From positions 415,001 to 479,000 of the forward strand of contig JADJEA010000001.1 in NCBI GenBank assembly GCA_016702415.1: a DNA stretch of 64,000 bases, in the 5' to 3' direction. Of this stretch, positions 8,369 through 16,385 are shown one piece after another. This DNA comes from Nostocoides sp. (GTDB taxonomy: Bacteria > Actinomycetota > Actinomycetes > Actinomycetales > Dermatophilaceae). The first letter of the stretch is position 1, and the number at the start of each line of letters is the position of its first letter. The translations under genes were made by a program, and so were the position numbers. The notes under the pieces were generated by a model. It worked only from the letters and a program-made list of their open reading frames with translations, was not told where the DNA came from and did no database searches.

Positions 8369-8872
8369 TCAGGCGCAGCGGCGCACCACGCTCACGATCA
8401 CGACCGTGACTGACATGAGGATGAGCACGAACTTCCCGAATGCCGCCCCCGCCGCCACCGCCGCGGCCCACCCACTCCCGCGGCCCTGGGCGAGTTGAGC
8501 GATGAGGGCGGCATTCTCGGCGTAATCCATTGCGGCGGCACCGAGGGGGGCCAACCGCCAACGGGACGGACGTCCCCGCGTCGCCCAGGCCAGGGCGCGG
8601 TCGAGCGCCACGGCATACAGGATGGGGTATCCGAGGTCGATGGCCATGAGCCACCACGCGGTGCCGGTCACTCCCGCTGCCGTCCACTGAGCCAGCATCG
8701 CGTCGGCCTGGGCGGCGCTGCCCGCCAGCTCGAAGGACACGATCCCGTGCGGAGCGGCCGGGCCGGTCAACACTGCATTCCAGGGCTGCTGCGCCACGAG
8801 CAGGCCGAGCGCGGCCGCGCCGAGGAGAGCGGCCCGACGTCCGTTTGGGTAGGCGCGCTGAGCGGTCGACAT
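8369..8872 (-). CDS. Hypothetical four-helix membrane protein (167 aa)
   Basis: Reading from ATG 8872 gives MSTAQRAYPNGRRAALLGAA, with four hydrophobic segments ending VLILMSVTVVIVSVVRRCA. An upstream in-frame Met at 9001 would overlap the divergent hydrolase and is unlikely. Convergent with the 7694 gene across a 39-bp gap containing the palindrome CCCGCATGCGGG. No family is recognised. Confidence 0.6.
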   Translation of the reverse strand: MSTAQRAYPNGRRAALLGAAALGLLVAQQPWNAVLTGPAAPHGIVSFELAGSAAQADAMLAQWTAAGVTGTAWWLMAIDLGYPILYAVALDRALAWATRGRPSRWRLAPLGAAAMDYAENAALIAQLAQGRGSGWAAAVAAGAAFGKFVLILMSVTVVIVSVVRRCA

Positions 8873-8960
8873 CCCCGAAGCGTATGCAGTCCGGGTCTCC
8901 CGGCGCTGGCCCCGCCCGCCACCCGCACGGCCGGCACCGTCACCCGTTACCGTCAGCGCC

Positions 8961-10040
8961 ATGCGCACCCTAGAGCAGCTCGTCGACGAGCGGGCCGCCA
9001 CGACCGGATTCAGCGGTGTCGTCCGGGTGGACAGGGGGGGTGAGACGGTGCTGGCGGCGGCATACGGGCTGGCGGACCGGGCTCACGGGCTGCCGGTGAC
9101 GCTCGACACCCAGTTTGGGACGGCCAGCATGACCAAGGGCTTCACCGCCCTGGTGGTCCTGCGCCTGATCGAGGGCGGCGTGCTCCAGCTCGACACGGCG
9201 GCCCGTACACTCCTGGGCGCCGACCTGCCGCTTGTCGACAATGGAGTCACCGTCGAGCACCTGCTCGCGCACCGATCCGGCATCGGCGACTACCTCAACG
9301 AGGGGACGCTCGGCGACTTCACCGACTACGTCATGCCGGTGCCCGTGCACCGGCTGGCCTCGACCAAGGACTATCTGATCGCGCTCGACGGCCACCCGCA
9401 GGAGAGTCCCCCTGGCGAGGCCTTTCGCTACAACAACGCCGGTTTCGTCGTGCTGGCGGTACTGGCTGAGCGGGTGACCGGCCGGGCGTTCGCTGACCTG
9501 GTGGACAGCCTGGTCTGCGTGCCCGCGGGCCTGCACGACAGCGCTTTCCTGCGCAGCGATGAGCTGCCCGGCCGCGCCGCCATCGGCTACCTGACCGCGG
9601 ACAGCCCGCGCACCAACGTCTTGCATCTGCCGGTCCTCGGTAGCGGCGACGGAGGCCTGTACTCGACGGCAGCCGACCTGCACCGCTTCTGGACCGCCCT
9701 TTATGCCGGCCACGTCGTCACCCCGGCTGCGGTCGCGGAGATGACCCGGCCCCGCAGCGACTGGCCCGAAGAGGACCGCCGCTACGGCCTGGGCATCCAC
9801 CTGCACGCCACCACCGACGCCGTCTTCCTGGAAGGGATGGACGCGGGGGTGTCCTGCGCCAGCCACCACGATTCGGCCGCCGGGGTGACCTTCACCGTGC
9901 TGAGCAACACCACCCGGGGGGCCTGGCCCCTGGTGTCTTTGTTGGCCCGCACTCTCCAGCCGGCCCGCGGATCGTCTGATGTCGCGTCGTCCGGGCGCGA
10001 CCACGGCCGCGATCAGCGGCCACCTACAGTGGGCGGGTGA
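8961..10040 (+). CDS. Beta-lactamase-family serine hydrolase (class C/PBP4 fold)
   Basis: 359 residues. The serine nucleophile motif SxxK is S56-M-T-K59, and the YxN motif is Y157-N-N159 (FRYNNAGFVVLAVLAERVTG). A GSGDGGLYSTAADL segment and YGLGIHL match the fold shared by class C beta-lactamases, D-aminopeptidases and esterases. No signal peptide is seen, so a cytoplasmic esterase or peptidase role is more likely than antibiotic resistance. The stop overlaps the next GTG start. Confidence 0.85.
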   Translation: MRTLEQLVDERAATTGFSGVVRVDRGGETVLAAAYGLADRAHGLPVTLDTQFGTASMTKGFTALVVLRLIEGGVLQLDTAARTLLGADLPLVDNGVTVEHLLAHRSGIGDYLNEGTLGDFTDYVMPVPVHRLASTKDYLIALDGHPQESPPGEAFRYNNAGFVVLAVLAERVTGRAFADLVDSLVCVPAGLHDSAFLRSDELPGRAAIGYLTADSPRTNVLHLPVLGSGDGGLYSTAADLHRFWTALYAGHVVTPAAVAEMTRPRSDWPEEDRRYGLGIHLHATTDAVFLEGMDAGVSCASHHDSAAGVTFTVLSNTTRGAWPLVSLLARTLQPARGSSDVASSGRDHGRDQRPPTVGG

Positions 10041-10444
10041 TCGAGCGGTATGCCGTCAACTACGGCTGGGGGCATCAACCAGGCTGGTCCGTCGACGTGC
10101 ACGTCACCCTCGTCGGTGCGCTGCGCGGAGCCGCTGCGGTCGCCGCGGTCCGCCAGTGGTGGGTCGGGCTGCCGGAGAGCGAGCGCCCCGCCGAGGTGGG
10201 GTGGCGGTATGCCGGGGGTGCGCTCCTGCGGGTCACCCCGAGCGGCGAGGCCGCGGCCTCCGTCGAGATTCGCTCCCGCGGCGAGGATGCGTTCGACACG
10301 ATCGGCTGGTATGCCGATGAGGTCACCGACCTCGTCGACGCTTCCGCCGACAGCAACCCGGGTCAAGGGGTCGTTCTGCTGTGGAGTGAGCTGCCCGTCG
10401 AGGCGCCGGGACTCTGGACCGCGTCGGCGGCCTCTCTCGACTGA
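10037..10444 (+). CDS. Hypothetical protein (135 aa)
   Basis: Starts at GTG 10037 inside the stop of the hydrolase (GTGA overlap), so it is likely translationally coupled. Sequence: MIERYAVNYGWGHQPGWSVD...; soluble, no motif recognised. Three GTATGCC motifs lie in or near this short gene (10049, 10208, 10310). Confidence 0.6.
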   Translation: MIERYAVNYGWGHQPGWSVDVHVTLVGALRGAAAVAAVRQWWVGLPESERPAEVGWRYAGGALLRVTPSGEAAASVEIRSRGEDAFDTIGWYADEVTDLVDASADSNPGQGVVLLWSELPVEAPGLWTASAASLD

Positions 10445-10485
10445 ACCCGAGTGCCTCGCGGACGGGGGGAGGTGGCCCGAGACCG

Positions 10486-11115
10486 TCAGCGTTCCGGGCG
10501 CCGGGGGGTGGCGTCCGCTCGCGTGCCACCAGGCACCCCGCCGCAGGCGGCCCACACCAAGGCGGCAACCCGGGGAGCCCAGTCGCGCGGCGCAGGGCGA
10601 CCCGCGACGTTCAAGGCGTACCACGACCCGGTGAAGAAGGAGCCGGCGATCTCGAGGTCGGCGTCGGCCGCGAGTTCCCCGGCCTCGACCGCCGAGAGGA
10701 GGATGCCGCGCAGTCGCGCCCGCCGCGGCCCCACGATGCGCTCCAGATAGGCCGCCCGCACCGCTGGCTCAACCGCATCGGAGAGCATCAGCCCGGCGAG
10801 CGGAAGCGCGCCGGCGGCCCTGATGCAATGGGCGAAGTTCTCGAGCTCGGCGACCAGGTCGTCCTGCGGACGCCCCGTGACGGGCGGAGCTTCCGCCTCT
10901 GCGAGCCGGGCAACCGCGTCGACGACCAGAGCCGACTTGTCCTTCCAGCGTCGGTACACCGCGGGCCGGGTGGTGCCGGCGGCCTCGGCCACAGCGGCGA
11001 GGGAGAACGCGGCATACCCCTTGGTGCCGAGCTCGCTCAGAGCAGCGTCGAGCACGCATGCGTCGATCGTCGTGTCGCGGGGGCGGCCCGCGACGGCAGG
11101 CGACGGCTGCGTCAT
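10486..11115 (-). CDS. TetR-family transcriptional regulator
   Basis: 209 residues from ATG 11115 (MTQPSPAVAGRPRDTTIDAC). N-terminal HTH: GYAAFSLAAVAEAAGTTRPA, then VYRRWKDKSALVVDAV. The C-terminal ligand domain is of the TetR_C_16/AcrR kind. Divergent from the oxidoreductase-LtrA operon, which it probably represses. The 166-bp divergent region carries the direct repeat TTCCATTGCGTTCCAT and ACGTAACGT. Confidence 0.88.
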   Translation of the reverse strand: MTQPSPAVAGRPRDTTIDACVLDAALSELGTKGYAAFSLAAVAEAAGTTRPAVYRRWKDKSALVVDAVARLAEAEAPPVTGRPQDDLVAELENFAHCIRAAGALPLAGLMLSDAVEPAVRAAYLERIVGPRRARLRGILLSAVEAGELAADADLEIAGSFFTGSWYALNVAGRPAPRDWAPRVAALVWAACGGVPGGTRADATPRRPER

Positions 11116-11210
11116 ACCGACCAGGATACGTGACGGCACTGTATTGATTCGCGCGTCCCACCATGCTAGGTTCCATTGCGTTCCATAGACGTAACGTAAA
11201 GGACACAGGC
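11116..11210. promoter_or_regulatory. Divergent tetR / oxidoreductase control region
   Basis: Contains TTCCATTGCGTTCCAT (two TTCCAT copies 10 bp apart) and GACGTAACGTAA, plausible TetR operator elements, then an AAGGA ribosome site in front of a 24-codon open frame. Confidence 0.4.
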
Positions 11211-11285
11211 GTGAACTCAACGATGCAGCGACAACACCCCGGAGTCGCCGCCGCGCCGCTCATCATCGACTCCCTCGGCCGGTGA
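11211..11285 (+). CDS. Possible 24-aa leader peptide
   Basis: GTG 11211 with an AAGGA 7 nt upstream opens a 24-codon frame (MNSTMQRQHPGVAAAPLIID...) whose TGA overlaps the GTG start of the oxidoreductase at 11282 (GTGA). A good ribosome site and exact stop-start overlap suggest translational coupling. Alternatively it is a remnant N-terminus or chance. Confidence 0.35.
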   Translation: MNSTMQRQHPGVAAAPLIIDSLGR

Positions 11286-11947
11286 CCGCTGTGAGTCCCC
11301 TCCATCTGATAGTGCTCGGTCCCGGGAATGTTGGGTCGGCAGTGGCCGCGGCCGCGCTGCGCTCTGGGCACCGGGTGACCTTCGCCGTGAATCCCGACCG
11401 CGCTGGGAGAGCGGCGGCTCGGGTGCGCTCGACCGCGGCACTGGAGGGCGCGATCGTCGCGGAGCCCCGGGCTGCCGTCGCGGGAGCCGACCTCGTCCTC
11501 GTCGCCTTGCCCTTCGCCGCCCTCGACAGCGCGCTCCCGCCGCTGGCCGACCGGCTCGCCGGCCGCGCCGTCATCGATGCGACCAATCCGGTCGGGCCGG
11601 GCCTGCGGCACGCGCTCGGCGAGCCCTCGGGAGCCGAACGGGTGGCCGGGCTGCTCCCGGGCGCCCACATCGTCAAGGCCCTCAACGTCTACGGGGCCGA
11701 GAACCTCGGCGGCATCGCAACCGCTCCTGGCGCTGCCTGGCCGCTCATGCCGTATGCCGGTGACGACCCCGCAGCCAAGGCCGCCGTCGCAGCATTCCTC
11801 ACCAGTCTCGGCTGGGAGCCGCTCGACGTTGGGCAATTGTCGGCCGCCCTCGACCTCGAGCACCTGGCTCTGCTGTGGATCCGGATGGTCCGGATGGGCG
11901 GCGTGGACGGGCACCTCGTCTGGTCGGCCCTCCGGTGGACACCGTGA
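11282..11947 (+). CDS. NADP-dependent oxidoreductase (F420-reductase-like Rossmann protein)
   Basis: 221 residues. Rossmann dinucleotide motif VLGPGNVGSAVAAAAL near the N-terminus; DLVLVALPFAAL and VIDATNPVG match the NADPH-dependent F420 reductase/NAD(P)-binding family. It probably reduces a flavin- or F420-like cofactor or a small substrate. Its GTGA overlap with the LtrA gene indicates an operon controlled by the divergent TetR. Confidence 0.78.
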   Translation: MTAVSPLHLIVLGPGNVGSAVAAAALRSGHRVTFAVNPDRAGRAAARVRSTAALEGAIVAEPRAAVAGADLVLVALPFAALDSALPPLADRLAGRAVIDATNPVGPGLRHALGEPSGAERVAGLLPGAHIVKALNVYGAENLGGIATAPGAAWPLMPYAGDDPAAKAAVAAFLTSLGWEPLDVGQLSAALDLEHLALLWIRMVRMGGVDGHLVWSALRWTP

Positions 11948-13101
11948 CCGGGGTCCTGCGCCGCGCGGTCATGCGCGACCACTCGGTGCACGAGCGTCCG
12001 TCGACGCCGCTGGAGTTGCTCTTCGACCTCTGCTTCGTCGTCGCTGTGGCATTCCTTGCCGCGGAACTGCACCACGGCATCGCGGCCGGGCACCCCCTTG
12101 CCGCGATCACGGCATACGCCCTGCTCTTCATCCCGATCTGGTGGGCGTGGATGAGCTACACCTGGTTCGCCACGGCCTTCTCGCACGACGACCCGCTCAC
12201 CCGAGTGCTGACCTTCGCGCAGATGGGTGGCGTGCTGGCGCTAGCCGCGGCGATCCCATCGGCGAGCCGGGGCGAGCTGGTGCCGTTCGCCATCGCGTAT
12301 GCCGTGATGCGGCTTCCGCTCGTCCTGGCCTGGCTGCGCTCGGCCTATGCCGACCCGCCACACCGGGCCTTTGCACTCACGTATGCCGTGGGCTCCGTTG
12401 TCGCACAAGCGCTCTGGGTGATCGGTGCGGTGGCGGGAGGGGTGCTCGGCACGATGATCTTCGTGATCGCGCTCGCGGTCGAGCTGGCCACACCGGTGCT
12501 CGCCGTCCGCCGCTCCCCCGACCGTGTCTTCCACCCGGGCCACATCGCCGAGCGGTACGGACTGTTCACCATCATCGTGCTCGGCGAGACGATCCTGGCG
12601 GTGAGCACCGGCCTGGTCGAGGTGGTCGAGGGAGGACTCGTCGCTGCGGATGCGCTCGGGGTGGTGGTCGCCGCCCTGGTAATCGCGGCGGCCCTCTGGT
12701 GGGCCTACTTCGGGGCGCTGAGCACGGAAGCGCTGGTGCGCAACCGCGCAGCGGCGTTCCTCTGGGGTTACGGGCACTACGCGGTGTTCGCCGCCATCGC
12801 GGCAGTCGGGGCGGGGGTGCGGGCGCAGGTCGATGTGGTCGCCGGCGACGGTCACGGGGTCGGGGCGAGTGGGACGGTCGTTGTCGCCCTCGCCTCGGCG
12901 GTAGCCCTGCTCGCGCTGGCCGCGATGGTGCGTGCGGCGGAGGGTGGTCGCAGTGTCTGGCACCTTGTCGGGCCGGCGGGTGCCCTGGTCGTGGCGGCGG
13001 CAGCGGTGCCGCTGATCGGTCCGGTGGCCGGCTGCGCCCTGATCGCTCTCCTGGTATGCACCTCGGCTGCCGGCGGAGGACGTCGGCCGGACCGAGGCTA
13101 G
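11944..13101 (+). CDS. Low-temperature-requirement A (LtrA) family membrane protein
   Basis: About 385 residues from GTG 11944, overlapping the previous stop. Diagnostic LtrA blocks are HSVHERPSTPLELLFDLCFV, IPIWWAWMSYTWFATAF and HIAERYGLFTIIVLGETIL. About ten membrane segments. LtrA was named in Listeria for growth at low temperature; the biochemical role is unknown. Confidence 0.88.
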   Translation: MTGVLRRAVMRDHSVHERPSTPLELLFDLCFVVAVAFLAAELHHGIAAGHPLAAITAYALLFIPIWWAWMSYTWFATAFSHDDPLTRVLTFAQMGGVLALAAAIPSASRGELVPFAIAYAVMRLPLVLAWLRSAYADPPHRAFALTYAVGSVVAQALWVIGAVAGGVLGTMIFVIALAVELATPVLAVRRSPDRVFHPGHIAERYGLFTIIVLGETILAVSTGLVEVVEGGLVAADALGVVVAALVIAAALWWAYFGALSTEALVRNRAAAFLWGYGHYAVFAAIAAVGAGVRAQVDVVAGDGHGVGASGTVVVALASAVALLALAAMVRAAEGGRSVWHLVGPAGALVVAAAAVPLIGPVAGCALIALLVCTSAAGGGRRPDRG

Positions 13102-13159
13102 CCTGCTCGAAGTCGTGCGACACGACGAGCCTGACAATGATGATCCTTCTCATGCGGTT

Positions 13160-13192
13160 ATTGCAATATGCGCATAAAAGTGCTTGACTCGG
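13160..13192 (+). promoter_or_regulatory. Shared metal-regulator element upstream of the His-rich gene
   Basis: ATTGCAATATGCGCATA, a short spacer, then TTGACTCGG. The element at 13653-13685 before arsR has the same layout and most of the same bases. This suggests one regulator, likely the ArsR protein at 13689, acts on both. An imperfect Zur-like sequence (TGATGATCCTTCTCA, about 13138-13152) lies just upstream. Confidence 0.5.
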
Positions 13193-13287
13193 TGGCGTGG
13201 GTTCGTCGCAACAGGGCTCACGGCGGGAAGTCGTCGGTGGTCCTGGGGCGACAGCCCCGCATCCGAACGCACGGAAAAGGAACCATC

Positions 13288-13584
13288 ATGAGCACCGGCA
13301 CCGCCCACGCCGAGCACACCCTCACCGAACACGAGCACGGCCCGGAGTGCGGTCACCAGGCCGTCGAGCACGGCGACCACGTCGACTACGTACACGGCAC
13401 CCACCGGCATGCCCTGCACGGCGATCACTACCACGAGCATGAGGCCCACGCTGAGCACACAGTCGCGGAGCACGCGCACGGTCCGGAGTGCGGCCACGAG
13501 GCCGTCGAGCACGGCAATCATCTGGACTACGTCCATGACGGCCACCGGCACGCGGCCCACGAGGACCACTACGACGAGCACTGA
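13288..13584 (+). CDS. Histidine-rich metal-binding protein
   Basis: 98 residues made of two imperfect repeats of about 45 residues, each containing EHxHGPECGHxAVEHG and DYVHxxHRHAxH. Roughly a third of residues are His or acidic, with ECGH motifs. It has no signal peptide, so it is probably a cytoplasmic zinc (or nickel/cobalt) buffer. Good start at ATG 13288 after AAAAGGAACC. It shares an upstream element with the downstream arsR gene. Confidence 0.82.
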   Translation: MSTGTAHAEHTLTEHEHGPECGHQAVEHGDHVDYVHGTHRHALHGDHYHEHEAHAEHTVAEHAHGPECGHEAVEHGNHLDYVHDGHRHAAHEDHYDEH

Positions 13585-13652
13585 GAGCCTCGCGGGTGAG
13601 CCCTGCGGAGAGTTCGTGACTAGGCCGTGCTGAGCGCGCCGAGTATGCGCGG

Positions 13653-13685
13653 ATTGCTATACCTGCATATGCCTGTTTGACTCGG
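13653..13685 (+). promoter_or_regulatory. Shared metal-regulator element upstream of arsR
   Basis: ATTGCTATACCTGCATATG, then TTGACTCGG, ending 3 bp before the arsR ATG. It aligns with the element at 13160-13192. The position suggests autoregulation and possibly a leaderless or very short-leader transcript. Confidence 0.5.
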
Positions 13686-13688
13686 GGC

Positions 13689-14006
13689 ATGGATACGGAT
13701 GAGGCGGCGGCACTCGCGGCGGACCTCTTCCGCGCCCTGGGTCACCCCTTGCGGGTCGTCATGCTCTCCCAGCTCGCCGAGGGTCCGCTCGGCGTCTCTG
13801 AGCTCCAGGCTCGCACCGGAGCCCCGCAACCCCTCGTGTCCCAGCACCTGCGCGTCCTGCGTCTGGGCGGGCTGGTCCATTCCGAGCGGGCGGGTCATGC
13901 CGTGGTCTACCGCATCGCCGATGACCACGTCGCCCACGTCGTGCGCGACGCTGTCGAGCACGTCCGTGAACCTCGGACCGGCGGGGTCACCCCTGACGGG
14001 CCTTGA
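13689..14006 (+). CDS. ArsR/SmtB-family metalloregulator
   Basis: 105 residues. Winged HTH: ADLFRALGHPLRVVMLSQLA, GVSELQARTGAPQPLVSQHL, RVLRLGGLVHSERAGHAVVY. The C-terminal DDHVAHVVRDAVEHV carries Asp/His ligands at positions used by zinc-sensing alpha-5 sites. The neighbours (His-rich protein, Cys-free ribosomal proteins, aztD) point to zinc. A TTG at 13677 is in frame, but ATG 13689 fits the family. Confidence 0.85.
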   Translation: MDTDEAAALAADLFRALGHPLRVVMLSQLAEGPLGVSELQARTGAPQPLVSQHLRVLRLGGLVHSERAGHAVVYRIADDHVAHVVRDAVEHVREPRTGGVTPDGP

Positions 14007-14109
14007 ATCGCGGGTTGAGGCGGTTGATGACGGAGGTCTTGCCCCGGCGACGGACGACCTGGGAGCCGGGGACCTTCTTGAGGGAGCGGATGCTGGCGCG
14101 CACCTTCAG
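13987..14109 (-). CDS. rpmJ: Cysteine-free ribosomal protein bL36 paralogue
   Basis: 40 residues KVRASIRSLKKVPGSQVVRR...NRLNPRFKARQG, the zinc-independent (no Cys) form of bL36 that actinobacteria express under zinc starvation. The expected initiator Met is CTG (14107-14109); a GTG two codons later is the alternative. No purine-rich ribosome site is evident, so the 5' end may have been damaged by the deletion that brought in the S14 fragment. It overlaps the 3' end of arsR on the opposite strand. Confidence 0.7.
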   Translation of the reverse strand: MKVRASIRSLKKVPGSQVVRRRGKTSVINRLNPRFKARQG

Positions 14110-14130
14110 GGGAGGACGACCACCCTGCCC

Positions 14131-14342
14131 TCGGCTCGCGGCCCAGCGACGAGAGCCGCGCGCTCGCCCGCCTCGCCCTCCAGCGCCTCCCTCGGGACGC
14201 CTCACCCACCCGGCTGGTCAACCGCGACGTCGTCGACGGCCGACGTCGTGCTGTCTACTGCCGCTTCGGGCTGTCCCGGATCCGCTTGCGCGAGATGGCC
14301 CACCGCGGCGAGCTCCCAGGAGTGACCACGAGCTCGTGGTGA
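14131..14342 (+). pseudogene. rpsN: Ribosomal protein uS14 (zinc-independent form), C-terminal fragment
   Basis: Plus-strand frame reads ALARLALQRLPRDASPTRLV ... GLSRIRLREMAHRGELPGVT-TSSW-stop, the C-terminal two thirds of long-form S14, which lacks the CxxC zinc motif. The first ~35 residues are missing. It marks a former cluster of zinc-starvation ribosomal paralogues. Confidence 0.75.
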
Positions 14343-14372
14343 CGGGTGGCTGAGCCACAACGACTGCACCAC

Positions 14373-14416
14373 AACGCCTCTCGGTCATCAGGTTGTCCTG
14401 ATGGCCGAGAGGCGTT
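14373..14416. terminator. Bidirectional hairpin terminator
   Basis: Arms AACGCCTCTCGGTCATCAGG and CCTGATGGCCGAGAGGCGTT (one G-T mismatch) around a TTGT loop, with TTT on the plus side and an A-rich run on the other. It lies between the convergent S14 fragment and aztD. Confidence 0.75.
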
Positions 14417-14447
14417 TCTGGGTTGGGAGCGGCTAAGGCCGCTTGGG

Positions 14448-15618
14448 TCAGTGGCCGTGTCCGCCGGCAAGCACGTTGGCAGGGGTGACCGCGAGGGTGA
14501 CGCGGCGGAGGATCTTCCCGGTCTCGAGGTCGACCAAGGTGACGGTCCGAGCCGCGGGGTCGGTGACATAGGCACGGTGTCCGTCGATGCTCATCACCGG
14601 ACGCGCCACCGTGTAGTCAGTGGGCTTGCTCCAGGCCGGGATGACCGACAGGGGCTCAGCGACCTCGCCGGTCAACGGGTTGATCCGGTGCAGCGCGCCA
14701 TCGGTCCCCAGGACGACAACTGACCTCGTCATCGCGGCCGAAGGAGCCATAGTCCATGCCGAGCTCGACCAGGCGGGTCGTCATCGTCTGGGTGTCGGCC
14801 AGCACGATGGACGTCGCGGTGAAGTTCCCCGCCAGGATCGGCGAGTCCCTCGCTGCCCGCGAGGTCGAGACGCGACCTCGACGCCGGCCGCTCGGCGATC
14901 TTGCTCGCTGCACCGCTGCGGTAGACGAAGATGCCGTCGTCGCGAAGGCGACCACGCCACCTTGGCGTGGCCCTCGCCGTGCAACCCGGGGCAGGTGTCC
15001 CAGCGAGCGGCGACCGTGCCGTTCTCCCGGATCCGCGCGACACCGATCCGCGCGAGCTGCCGGCGGCCGGGACGCTGGTCAGGAAGCCCTTCGCCATCGG
15101 CACGGTCACACCGTGGTGCGGGGATAGGCGCCATCGCGCGCACGGGCAGCGCCGCGGCGCTCAGGTCAGCGTCGGCCACCACCTGGATCACCCGGTGCCG
15201 TCGTCGAAGACCGCGGTGCGGCCGTGCTCCCCACGACGTGTCCGGGGGTGACGCCGGCCAGGACGCCCCGCTCGATGTGGGGCTGCGTGGCTCGCGCGTC
15301 AGCGGTGGCAGCCCGGTGTCCAGGATCTGGACCATCCCTTACCCGAGGGTGAGGGAAGACGTGGCGGCCATCTCCAGCGGCAGACAGGCCGGGACGGGCG
15401 GCCATCGGGATGGTGTCGATGACCGAGAGGCGGTTGGCGTCCAGGACCAGTGCGGCCTGGTCGCTGGCGACGACGATCCGGCTGACCGCGGCGGCGGTGG
15501 TGGTGGACGGGGTGCTAGGGGTGCTGACAGCGGCCAACGAGGTGGGCGCGAAGAGCGCCGTGGCGACGCCGCCGGCTGCGAGGAGTCGACGGGTGGTCCG
15601 AGACGTGAGTGGGCTCAT
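14448..15618 (-). pseudogene. aztD: AztD-like periplasmic zinc chaperone, frameshifted
   Basis: Starts at ATG 15618 (MSPLTSRTTRRLLAAGGVAT, a secretion signal) and continues through several frames: SRIVVASDQAALVLDANRLS, then TVPMAKGFLTSV, GTVAARWDTCPGLHGEGHAK, DDGIFVYRSG, NFTATSIVLADTQTMTTRLV, and VVLGTDGALHRINPLTGEVA to GGHGH-stop. The YVTN-like propeller repeats and His-rich tail match AztD, which loads zinc onto the AztC solute-binding protein. The gene has about five short indels. A Zur-like box lies 15 bp upstream. No aztABC genes are in the window. Confidence 0.65.
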
Positions 15619-15632
15619 GTCGTCCACCCTAA

Positions 15633-15647
15633 TGCGAATGATTCTCA
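15633..15647 (-). promoter_or_regulatory. Zur-like box
   Basis: Minus-strand TGAGAATCATTCGCA matches the actinobacterial Zur core TGAAAATCATTTTCA at 12 of 15 positions. It lies 15 bp upstream of the aztD ATG, consistent with zinc-dependent repression. Confidence 0.6.
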
Positions 15648-15689
15648 TCCTCAAGTGGTGGATGCGGCTGCCGAGCCTTGCAGGTCACC

Positions 15690-16385
15690 TCAGCGCAGCG
15701 CGACTCGCCTCGCGGTCAGCCAGGAGACGAAGGCGCATACGGCGGTCGCAGTGAGTGGCCACAGCAGCCACACCTCGGGCCATGGTCGACTGGCGACTCC
15801 CTCCACCATCCGCCCGAGACCGACGCGTGTCAGCAGCACCACGGTGAGCCCGCCGACGGTCAGACTGACCCCCGCGATGAGCCACCACACCCCCGAGGAC
15901 CCCCACCGCACCAACACGGCTCCGAGGACCGCGCCCAGACCACTCATCGCGAGGAGGACTGCCGTGACGATGGCGAACTGCCCCAAGGGGTCGCGGCGTC
16001 CAGGACGGGGTGCGGAAGAACCGGACGTCCATCCCCATCCCCCGGTCCTGGCCTCCACCGCTCCGAGGGACACCACGAGGAACGGTGCCGGCGCCGCAGG
16101 AGGACGAAGAGTTCCCATCCCAGCGACGCAGCGTTGTGGCGAGTGCCCGTTCCTGCCCGATCACGAAGGCGGTGCACCTGAGTCCAGGCCTGCTGGTTGG
16201 CGACCACCGAGGTGAGGAAGAGGAGAGCAGCCCACCGCTCTGCCGGACCACAACCGGACTGTCGCCTACCGCCGCGAAAAAGGCCAGGTTCACCGCGAAG
16301 CTCATGGCGAGGATCAGCCATGGCCACAGCGTGGGCGAGTCCGCGGCGCGACCAGGATGCGCAGCATGGTGACTGCCTCACTCAC
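15690..16385 (-). pseudogene. ABC transporter permease, decayed
   Basis: Probable start GTG 16385 (VSEAVTMLRILVA). Pieces in different frames assemble as AMSFAVNLAFFAAVGDSPVV, LFLTSVVANQQAWTQVH, FVIGQERALATTL and APFLVVSLGAVEA, ending WLTARRVALR. Four to six hydrophobic segments remain. It is downstream of an ATPase and a GntR gene on the same strand, the common actinobacterial GntR-ABC-permease operon. Several indels break the frame. Confidence 0.6.

Noticed and set aside
8961..10040. Beta-lactamase antibiotic-resistance gene
   Set aside because: SxxK and YxN only establish the serine hydrolase fold; no signal peptide or resistance context supports a lactamase.
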